This document shows positions 7,990-13,190 of a stretch of 13,190 nucleotides of DNA, one piece after another. The notes beneath the pieces are model-generated. The model was not told the DNA's origin, made no database searches, and saw nothing but the letters and a program-made list of their open reading frames with translations. The position numbers were made by a program, and so were the translations under genes. Origin of the DNA: Microcaldota archaeon (lineage in GTDB: Archaea > Micrarchaeota > Micrarchaeia > Micrarchaeales > CABMGC01); the NCBI GenBank assembly GCA_030040595.1, contig JASHTL010000104.1:1-13190 (forward strand), read 5' to 3'. Each line of letters opens with the position of its first letter. The stretch's first letter is position 1.

Positions 7990-9690
7990 TCAGCCCCTCA
8001 CCCTGTTCTGCACGAAGTAGTTGCCTATGAACATGTTCCTTGTATTGGTCTTTTTCATGGTGTACAGTGCATCCTCCGGACCTGCAACTATCGGCATGCC
8101 GTGTATGTTGAAGCTCGTGTTTAGGACAATCCCGTATCCTGTCCTCTTCCTTACGGACTCGAGCAGGCTCCTGTACTCGCTGTTCTCATTGCCGAGCGTC
8201 TGCGGCCTCGCCGTGGCGTCGATATGCATGACCGATTTCATATGCTCCCTTGCACCCTCCCTGACATCGTAGGCCATTGTCATGAACCTGCTGCTGCCCT
8301 TGCCGTAGTGGAGAAGCCTAGGCGCATCCTCCTCAAGGACTGATGGCGCGAACGGCTGGTACCATTCCCTCTGCTTGACATACAGATTCAACTCGTCCCT
8401 TACCTCGTCTGAGTCTGCACGCGCGACTATGCTCCGGTTGCCCAGGGCCCGTGGTCCGTATTCCATGCGCCCCCTGAACCAGAAGACGTAATTGTCCTTC
8501 TCCAGCAACTCTGCCGCATGTTTGCCTGGATCTGACACCCGCGCGTACTTGATTCCCTTTTCCGATTTCAGCACCTTTGCTATGTACTCTTCATCATAGG
8601 AGTCGCCAAGGTAGGCGTCATTGAACTTGTACGACGACGTGCCATTGACCTCGTAGTTGGTGTACATCGCTGCGCCAAGAGCTATCCCGCCGTCGCCCAT
8701 GTGCGGGAAGATGTACCACTCCTTCAGCGCGTTGATCTTCCTCACCATCATGTTGGCCTTTACATTCGACATGACTCCGCCCGCCATGGCCACCGATCCT
8801 ATCCCGTAATCGCCTATAGTGTTCTTGAAGAATGAGACAAGCACGTTTTCGAGAAGCTGCTGCGCCATGTACGCGAATTGCTCCCTCGGAGTGCTCCAGG
8901 CAAGGCGCTGAAGCATCTTGTATTGCTCCGTGGGCCCGTACGCTGCTATTATCTCAGTGCCGTCCACCCTGAAAAAGTGCCTCATCTTGTTCTCCGAGAA
9001 CTTGAACGGGAACGAGTAATCGGCCATGGCCATGACCTTGCCCTCGTCTTCAAGCTCGCGCATCCCGACAAGGTTGGTCACCTGCTCAAAGAATATACCG
9101 ACAGAGTTTCTCACGCTTATGCCCTGCTCCCTTGCAAGCTCGCCTTTACCGAAGGTGCTTATTGAGCCGCTCAGGCCATCGCCAACGCCGTCGAGAGTGA
9201 CCACCAGCGACCTGTTCATACCAGACGTGAACGCGGCCGTAGCTGCGTGCGCAGCATGATGGTCTACGGAACGTATCTCAAAGTCCTTGAATCCCATGCC
9301 GTTGAGCGCGCCTCTTACTACCGACCTGCTTATGAGGCCGCAGCCAGGGAGCGGACCTACGGATGTCATCGTATACTTGGTGTAATGCATCCAGTCCTCC
9401 ATCGCCGGCCTGGGTACCTTTCTTCTCCTGAACCTGTAATATGACTCCTTCTGCCATGGAAAGATCCTCGATAAGGTCTTCGTGAACTCCGTGGTAGGGA
9501 ACGAGACAATGTCTATGTCTGAAGGTTTCAGCCCCGTGTGCCTAAGCGCGGCCCTTATGGAGTTATACGGAAAGGCAACCTCGAGTTTTCTCTTGGTGTA
9601 CCTTTCCTCATTTGCCGCAAAGAGTATGTTCTCATCGTCCAGAAGGGCAGCGCCTGAGTCGTGCCCGTCCCAAATGCCCAATATGTACAT
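7990..9690 (-). CDS. NodU/CmcH-type carbamoyltransferase
   Basis: A 566-residue O-carbamoyltransferase. Members use carbamoyl phosphate and ATP, by way of a carbamoyl-adenylate, to carbamoylate a hydroxyl on a sugar or antibiotic. The N-terminal Kae1-like ASKHA domain shows DGHDSGAAL (8-16), the metal-binding DHHAAHAA (143-150), LDGVGDG (166-172), MAGGVMSNVKAN (302-313) and MGDGGIALGAA (331-341). The C-terminal domain shows GRMEYGPRALGNRS (407-420), QPFAPSV (445-451) and LNTSFNIHGMPIV (523-535), all hallmarks of the family, and the length is normal. The start is the ATG at 9690, 7 bases after the GTPase stop, with an AGGT-containing stretch upstream that may serve as a ribosome site. With the two glycosyltransferases downstream, the likely target is a sugar of a surface glycan or glycolipid. 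All key motifs are present, so it should be active. Confidence 0.95.
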   Translation of the reverse strand: MYILGIWDGHDSGAALLDDENILFAANEERYTKRKLEVAFPYNSIRAALRHTGLKPSDIDIVSFPTTEFTKTLSRIFPWQKESYYRFRRRKVPRPAMEDWMHYTKYTMTSVGPLPGCGLISRSVVRGALNGMGFKDFEIRSVDHHAAHAATAAFTSGMNRSLVVTLDGVGDGLSGSISTFGKGELAREQGISVRNSVGIFFEQVTNLVGMRELEDEGKVMAMADYSFPFKFSENKMRHFFRVDGTEIIAAYGPTEQYKMLQRLAWSTPREQFAYMAQQLLENVLVSFFKNTIGDYGIGSVAMAGGVMSNVKANMMVRKINALKEWYIFPHMGDGGIALGAAMYTNYEVNGTSSYKFNDAYLGDSYDEEYIAKVLKSEKGIKYARVSDPGKHAAELLEKDNYVFWFRGRMEYGPRALGNRSIVARADSDEVRDELNLYVKQREWYQPFAPSVLEEDAPRLLHYGKGSSRFMTMAYDVREGAREHMKSVMHIDATARPQTLGNENSEYRSLLESVRKRTGYGIVLNTSFNIHGMPIVAGPEDALYTMKKTNTRNMFIGNYFVQNRVRG

Positions 9691-9697
9691 CGTTAGT

Positions 9698-10867
9698 CTA
9701 CCTGGCAGCAGTCACTATCTTTATCACATCGTTGTCTTTTAATCTGTATTCCTTGGAGAGCCGCATCTTCTTCCTGGCGTCTACAGCATAAAGCATGTTC
9801 TTGGCTATGTCTGTGTGTATGCGCCCGGCAAGATCCTGCGCAGTCGAGCCCTCCTTCATGAGTATGGCGTCAGGCAGCACATTGCCGGAATGGTCAGTGT
9901 ACTTGTTCTCGTCTTCCACAGGATACACCACTATGTTTCCTAATACATTGAAATATGCGCCGTTCAGGACCTCCTGCACGCCTGTGCCGCCATGATCATT
10001 TATGTATTTCTGCATGTACTTAAGCGCTTTATCCTGTCCTTCCGTCGCTTGTCTGGTTATGCTAAAAGTGCTCGAGCCTGGAATGTAGTCTATTACGCTA
10101 TTCTTGGCAGCCTTCCTGAGCGCCAGTTCTATCGCCCCCGAGCAACCTACTACCGTGCGGTTTGGCAGTTTGGATTTCAGTTCTGAGAGCCTTGAATCGC
10201 TGGCCTTGTCAAGCTTGTTTGCAGCTATTATCATTGGCTTGTTTAGCTCAAGGAGTCTTGACGCAAATGCCTTTGCATTATCATTGTTCCAATTGATGTA
10301 AGAAAGAGATAGCGAACTCTTTTCCGCCGCACGCGCCGCGTGCTGCTCCGTAACCCGAAAACCAGAGAGCAGTTCCTCAAGGGCCTTTGCCCCGTCTGCC
10401 CTCTTTGAAAGCTGCTGCATATGGCCTGTTATTATGCCAGCAAGCCACTCAACCAGTTCGCCTTCAACCATCGATACCTCGATGGAAGGGTCACAGCCGC
10501 CGCACGGCTTCCCCTCGATATCCGTTTCTCCGCTTATGTCGACCACCTGTATTAGGGCATCTGCACCTGCAAGATCATTGAGGAACTGGTTGCCCATTCC
10601 CTTGCCAAGATGCGCCCCGGGGACCAGTCCGGCAACATCCACAATGTTTGCGGGTATCATCCTTATGCCGTTCTTGCACATCGAGTTGCGAGGTTTGCAT
10701 ACAACCCCAAGTTCCTTGTGCACGCATTCCTTTGTTACGTAAGCCACGCCTAGGTTGGGTTTTATGGTTGTGAATGGATAGTCGGCTATATCCGCATCAA
10801 CCATCGTGAGCGCAGAGAAGATCGTGCTCTTGCCTTTGTTCGGTGCGCCTATTATACCTACCAGCAT
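9698..10867 (-). CDS. Archaeal OBG/YchF-family GTPase with TGS domain
   Basis: A 389-residue GTPase of the archaeal branch of the OBG/YchF family. G1 is GAPNKGKS (7-14), G3 is DVAGLVPGAHLGKG (77-90), G4 is ANKLDK (216-221) and G5 is CSGAIE (242-247). The segment between the G1 and G3 parts holds C48, C57 and C64, with C122 and C125 further on, a cysteine pattern seen in archaeal relatives. The last 80 residues are a TGS domain ending in RLKDNDVIKIVTAAR. Family members are linked to the ribosome and translation. The start is the ATG at 10867 with TGAT 5 bases upstream as a possible Shine-Dalgarno site. It is the first gene of a likely operon with the carbamoyltransferase and membrane glycosyltransferase, although a housekeeping translation factor has no evident tie to glycan synthesis; the link may simply be a shared promoter. 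Confidence 0.94.
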   Translation of the reverse strand: MLVGIIGAPNKGKSTIFSALTMVDADIADYPFTTIKPNLGVAYVTKECVHKELGVVCKPRNSMCKNGIRMIPANIVDVAGLVPGAHLGKGMGNQFLNDLAGADALIQVVDISGETDIEGKPCGGCDPSIEVSMVEGELVEWLAGIITGHMQQLSKRADGAKALEELLSGFRVTEQHAARAAEKSSLSLSYINWNNDNAKAFASRLLELNKPMIIAANKLDKASDSRLSELKSKLPNRTVVGCSGAIELALRKAAKNSVIDYIPGSSTFSITRQATEGQDKALKYMQKYINDHGGTGVQEVLNGAYFNVLGNIVVYPVEDENKYTDHSGNVLPDAILMKEGSTAQDLAGRIHTDIAKNMLYAVDARKKMRLSKEYRLKDNDVIKIVTAAR

Positions 10868-10896
10868 GAATTATCAATCTCGCAGAATCTGAGAAA

Positions 10897-10910
10897 CCAA
10901 TAAAAGAGAG
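10897..10910. promoter_or_regulatory. Shared divergent TATA-like box
   Basis: The only strong TATA-like element in the 60-base gap between the GTPase and the first kinase-like gene is CCAATAAAAGAGAG. Read on the plus strand it is centred near 10902, 26 bases before the ATG at 10928, as for a leaderless mRNA. Read on the minus strand (CTCTTTTATTGG) it predicts a start near 10877, giving the GTPase a leader of about 10 bases that includes its TGAT ribosome site. Confidence 0.5.
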
Positions 10911-10927
10911 TCTTGCATTATAAATGC

Positions 10928-11434
10928 ATGGCAAGGTATAAGAGCGTTCTATTCGCAGGCACGCCATTTTCCGGCACAACCATCGTTGCGAATATGCTCT
11001 CAGCAGAGACCAGCTGGCCACTTTACCAAGGCATAAGGGGCATTGAAGGGGCCAGCCCCGAGAAACTCAGGCGCTCCGCCAACGAGGTTGCCGAACGCGC
11101 GAAAAGGGGCAACGTGGTGATAGAAAGCATCTACCCCGTATACCTGGATCAGACCACATTCAGGGTTTTCATAGGCGCGCTCATCACGACAAGGACAAGG
11201 CGCGCAATCAAGTCACCTCGGATAGGTACACGTGAAGAATTTGCCGGCCTTCCTCCGAAGCAGATAGAGAGGGTTCTGTTGCTCAGGGAAAACGATGAGG
11301 CTAGTATAGGGAAAGCCCTTTTCGGCATTGACTACAGGAGCCACGCAGGCTATGATCTGGTCATATACAATGACAATATGTCGGCTGGGCAGACGTTCGC
11401 GAAGGTGCTGAGAGAACTGCGACGGACTGGCTAA
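10928..11434 (+). CDS. Divergent, shortened cytidylate-kinase-like protein
   Basis: A 168-residue P-loop protein. MARYKSVLFAGTPFSGTT aligns with the start of the next gene (MRARYKSVILSGLPKSGKST), so the two are tandem paralogues; both also share GNVVI, an LFGIDYR motif (132-138 here) and spacing throughout. The family resemblance is to archaeal cytidylate kinase (Cmk), which phosphorylates CMP. The P-loop GTPFSGTT (11-18) lacks the Walker lysine, but archaeal Cmk proteins commonly have GTTT in that place, so this alone does not mean inactivity. About 20 residues of the NMP-binding region found in the paralogue (the LWRARWK...NIQ part) are missing, and the arginine of its DTRYP motif is changed (ESIYP), so CMP binding may be lost. 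The ATG at 10928 is chosen over a TTG at 10913 because it matches the paralogue and the TATA spacing. True substrate is unknown. Confidence 0.8.
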   Translation: MARYKSVLFAGTPFSGTTIVANMLSAETSWPLYQGIRGIEGASPEKLRRSANEVAERAKRGNVVIESIYPVYLDQTTFRVFIGALITTRTRRAIKSPRIGTREEFAGLPPKQIERVLLLRENDEASIGKALFGIDYRSHAGYDLVIYNDNMSAGQTFAKVLRELRRTG

Positions 11435-11444
11435 AGGTTGAGAA

Positions 11445-11456
11445 AACCTTAAAAGA
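11445..11456 (+). promoter_or_regulatory. TATA box for second kinase-like gene
   Basis: AACCTTAAAAGA, with TTAAAAG centred near 11452, lies 25 bases before the ATG at 11477. This predicts a leaderless transcript; there is no Shine-Dalgarno site just before the ATG (TACTATC). Confidence 0.55.
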
Positions 11457-11476
11457 GTAAAATACGTCATACTATC

Positions 11477-12049
11477 ATGAGGGCAAGATACAAGAGTGTA
11501 ATCCTCTCCGGCCTTCCTAAATCTGGCAAATCCACACTTGCCGATCTGATCGCTGCGGAATGCGGTTGGGAGAGGCACTCGGTAGGTGGTCTATGGAGAG
11601 CCCGTTGGAAGAGAGAATACCCAAACGGGGTTCCTACGTTTGAGGAGTACTGGCGTACTGCCTCAAAAGCGGATAATATACAAGTCAATCTCGATGCTGC
11701 AGAAATTGCAAAGAAAGGCAATGTCGTCATAGACACCAGGTATCCTGTCGGATACGACAATGCCTCTCTGAAGATACATCTCACTGCAACCCTGGATGTC
11801 AGGGCAGAGCGTTCAAAGTCAAGCTATCCTGGGCTCTCCCACGAAGAGATCAAGAGAGTGCTCATGCAGAGAGAGGATGACGAGGTAAGGGTGGGCCGGG
11901 ACCTTTTCGGTATAGACTACCGCGAGCCTAAACACTACTTCGTGACCTTCTCAACGGATAACCTAAAGCCCGAAGAGATTATGGAGTACCTGAGACATCC
12001 GCTAGGACTCGGGCCGAAGAGCGGCGGTCATACCACCAGAGCTAAATAA
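11477..12049 (+). CDS. Cytidylate-kinase-like P-loop protein
   Basis: A 190-residue P-loop kinase-like protein. It has an intact Walker A, GLPKSGKST (12-20), the GNVVIDTRYP strand (81-90) where archaeal cytidylate kinases have NVVxxGRL, a DVRAERSKS stretch (107-115) at the LID-like position, and LFGIDYR (143-149), which corresponds to the YGIDI motif of archaeal Cmk. It probably phosphorylates a nucleoside monophosphate with ATP, CMP being the best guess. The last 15 residues (PKSGGHTTRAK end) look like a disordered basic tail. It follows its shorter paralogue by 42 bases, has its own TATA box, and is followed by tRNA-Leu. Whether this copy supplies the cell's CMP kinase activity while the neighbour has diverged cannot be decided without seeing the rest of the genome. 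Confidence 0.8.
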   Translation: MRARYKSVILSGLPKSGKSTLADLIAAECGWERHSVGGLWRARWKREYPNGVPTFEEYWRTASKADNIQVNLDAAEIAKKGNVVIDTRYPVGYDNASLKIHLTATLDVRAERSKSSYPGLSHEEIKRVLMQREDDEVRVGRDLFGIDYREPKHYFVTFSTDNLKPEEIMEYLRHPLGLGPKSGGHTTRAK

Positions 12050-12053
12050 TTAA

Positions 12054-12065
12054 CTGGTAAATACT
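12054..12065 (+). promoter_or_regulatory. Candidate tRNA promoter
   Basis: CTGGTAAATACT lies about 30 bases before the first base of the mature tRNA-Leu. It is the best TATA-like stretch in the 41-base gap after the kinase-like gene. Confidence 0.35.
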
Positions 12066-12090
12066 ATCTTGCATATCCTAATGATACACT

Positions 12091-12177
12091 GCAGGGGTGG
12101 CGGAGCTTGGTCAAACGCGACGGGTTCAGGGCCCGCTTCCTTTAGTGGATGCGAGAGTTCAAATCTCTCCCCCTGCA
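12091..12177 (+). tRNA. tRNA-Leu (CAG anticodon)
   Basis: An 87-base class II tRNA. The acceptor stem GCAGGGG (12091-12097) pairs with CCCCTGC (12170-12176), followed by discriminator A and no encoded CCA. The T arm GAGAG-TTCAAAT-CTCTC (12153-12169) is perfect. The anticodon loop TTCAGGG (12125-12131) holds CAG at 12127-12129, which reads CUG leucine codons, with G at position 37 as usual for leucine tRNAs. The long variable arm (TCC-TTTAGT-GGA) supports leucine over a class I tRNA. The anticodon stem has an A-C mismatch at its top pair (12120 with 12136). No intron is seen. Confidence 0.95.
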
Positions 12178-12204
12178 AATTCAAGGCGCGGCTCTCTCAA
12201 AATG

Positions 12205-12214
12205 CTTTAAATAC
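12205..12214 (+). promoter_or_regulatory. TATA box upstream of secF
   Basis: CTTTAAATAC, with TTTAAATA at 12206-12213, is the best TATA box in this part of the window. It predicts a transcription start near 12236 and hence a secF leader of about 68 bases. A weaker box, TATAATA at 12224-12230, would give a leader of about 50 bases. Confidence 0.6.
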
Positions 12215-12236
12215 CTATGCAGATATAATAACAGAA

Positions 12237-12257
12237 ATGATAATGCATGCGGTCTAG
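12237..12257 (+). CDS. Possible six-codon leader ORF (MIMHAV)
   Basis: ATG ATA ATG CAT GCG GTC TAG begins about 27 bases after the centre of the strong TATA box, exactly where leaderless genes in this window have their start codon. It ends 46 bases before the secF ATG. If translated it would place a short leader frame ahead of the secF stem-loop. A chance reading frame of this size is quite possible. Confidence 0.25.
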   Translation: MIMHAV

Positions 12258-12264
12258 GTCGGCC

Positions 12265-12300
12265 AACCATTATCACTAAAGGCCAATTCCTTAGCTGGTT
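12265..12300 (+). promoter_or_regulatory. Stem-loop in the secF leader
   Basis: AACCA (12265-12269) can pair with TGGTT (12296-12300), and inside it CTAAAGG (12276-12282) with CCTTAG (12289-12294), leaving one bulged A and a six-base CCAATT loop. The structure ends three bases before the secF ATG and could restrict ribosome access. No Shine-Dalgarno site is visible at this start, and the folding was done by eye. Confidence 0.35.
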
Positions 12301-12303
12301 AAG

Positions 12304-13190
12304 ATGGCTTCGTTACCGAACATATACAAGAGCAAGAACCTGAGATTCTTCGTTGCGATACCGCTGATCCTATTGGTAATCAGCCTCTTCCTCTCAACGC
12401 GCCTTACCCTGGACTCAACGCTTGCCGGAGGGGCAATAATAACCATAGCCTCAAACACCACGCTCTCGCAGCAGCAGATAGCTTCCGAGGTCGGAAGCGC
12501 GCTTCATGTCTCCTCTCCATCGATTGTCAAGAGCCAGGGGACGGTCACCATAACGATTGCAGCAAACAGCAGCATATCCTCGGCCTATGACTACCTGCTT
12601 ACGTTCTCAAACAACCAGACGGCATATGGAAACTACTATGCCAACGCTACAGCTGCACAGATAGCCCTGCAGAACGCTTCTGCAAGCGCAGGTACCAATT
12701 CCACAGAGAAGGCGGCCCTGGCCACTGCCGATGCCGGAATGAGCAAAACCCTGGGCAACATGGACTCGGCGCTCTCAAGTGAGCTGACAACACTTGCCCC
12801 ATTCGTTAAAGCGCCGGCGTACAACAGCAGCAATCCAACGCAGATGGGCGTAATAGCGCAGAACTCATACACCAACGCGAGCATCGTATACCAGCAGCAG
12901 GTGGAAAGCAAGCTGAACGCAATACTGCCGTCAACGTCACCCGCATCGTACGAGCCGACAGCGCCTCAGGAGGGCAAGACCTTCCTCTCATCGCTCGAGC
13001 AGATCATAGTAATAGCGTTCATACTAGTCTCGATAGTCGTGTTCATCATATTCCGCTCGATAGTGCCATCTCTCACGGTCATATTCGGCGCCGCAAACGA
13101 CATGATAATAGCAATAGGCGCGATGGCTCTCTTCGGCATACCGCTCGGGGTGGTCAGCATAGGCGGCCTTCTCATGCTTATGGGCTACGC
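12304..13190 (+). CDS. secF: Archaeal SecF, protein-export membrane subunit (5' part)
   Basis: The frame opens at the ATG at 12304 and runs off the right edge after 295 codons. SecF works with SecD next to the SecY channel and uses the proton gradient to help pull proteins across the membrane. A short basic N-terminus is followed by TM1 (about 14-31), then LDSTLAGGAIITI (36-48), which matches the D..x.GG element after TM1 in SecF. TM2 is about 232-250 with the family segment VVFIIFRSIVPSLTVIFGAANDMII, and TM3-TM4 follow (GIPLGVVSIGGLLMLMGY). The outer domain between TM1 and TM2 is about 195 residues, larger than I expect for the family, and is rich in Ala, Ser, Thr and Asn with eight N-X-S/T sequons. 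A stop at 12292 prevents a longer N-terminus. secD would be expected beyond the right edge. Confidence 0.88.
   Translation, partial: MASLPNIYKSKNLRFFVAIPLILLVISLFLSTRLTLDSTLAGGAIITIASNTTLSQQQIASEVGSALHVSSPSIVKSQGTVTITIAANSSISSAYDYLLTFSNNQTAYGNYYANATAAQIALQNASASAGTNSTEKAALATADAGMSKTLGNMDSALSSELTTLAPFVKAPAYNSSNPTQMGVIAQNSYTNASIVYQQQVESKLNAILPSTSPASYEPTAPQEGKTFLSSLEQIIVIAFILVSIVVFIIFRSIVPSLTVIFGAANDMIIAIGAMALFGIPLGVVSIGGLLMLMGY

Noticed and set aside
10958..10981. Loss of the Walker A lysine as proof that the first kinase-like gene is a pseudogene
   Set aside because: The frame is intact, and archaeal cytidylate kinases often have GTTT in place of GKT/S, so this change alone is not a sign of decay.
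11434..11450. Hairpin AAGGTT-GAGAA-AACCTT after the first kinase-like gene, as a terminator
   Set aside because: The stem is only six pairs with no T-tract after it, and its right arm is part of the TATA box of the next gene.
12237..12303. C/D-box small RNA suggested by ATGATAA near 12237
   Set aside because: No D box (CTGA) or internal C'/D' pair follows before the secF start.
1..13190. CRISPR arrays, insertion sequences, long direct repeats or a replication origin
   Set aside because: No repeated spacer-like units, transposase genes or terminal inverted repeats were seen; gaps between genes are all under 130 bases.

Overview
The window reads as archaeal chromosome. The signs are TATA-type promoter boxes about 25 bases ahead of several start codons, leaderless-looking genes, a HerA-like ATPase, the archaeal branch of the OBG/YchF GTPases with a TGS domain, two archaeal-type cytidylate-kinase-like proteins, a tRNA-Leu without encoded CCA, and an archaeal SecF. 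The compact layout, moderate GC and gene types would suit a DPANN archaeon, perhaps Micrarchaeota, but that placement is inference and no marker gene here settles it.

Layout. From 1 to 10867 everything is on the minus strand. Read in transcription order from the right, the first unit is an OBG-family GTPase (9698-10867), a NodU-type carbamoyltransferase (7990-9690) and a polytopic GT39/PMT-like glycosyltransferase (6269-7969), separated by 7 and 20 bases. A GT4-type glycosyltransferase (5107-6231) follows with its own TATA box. Together these three enzymes look like a small surface-glycan module. Next are a HerA/DUF87 ATPase with a winged helix (3506-5071), a 1074-residue SF2 helicase (184-3408), and the start of an unknown protein running off the left edge (1-177). 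From 10928 rightward everything is on the plus strand: two cytidylate-kinase-like paralogues (10928-11434 and 11477-12049), tRNA-Leu(CAG) (12091-12177), and the 5' part of secF (12304 to the right edge).

The most striking object is the helicase. After a complete SF2 motor it carries a segment (about residues 630-845) that reads like regions 2, 3 and 4 of a bacterial primary sigma-70 factor, including an RFGL.DG...TL..L signature and a near-complete region 4.2 helix-turn-helix. Archaea start transcription with TBP/TFB and have no sigma factor, so a sigma-like module fused to a DNA translocase in an archaeal gene is unexpected. Its neighbours, a HerA-like ATPase and an unknown small protein, could be partners in a DNA-processing or defence function; this is inference.

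Other points of note: a single TATA-like box in the 60-base divergent gap at 10868-10927 that can serve both directions; a series of genes with TATA-to-ATG spacing expected of leaderless mRNAs; a secF leader that has a six-codon reading frame exactly where a leaderless transcript would begin, followed by a stem-loop ending three bases before the secF ATG; and a SecF with an enlarged, sequon-rich outer domain next to glycan genes.
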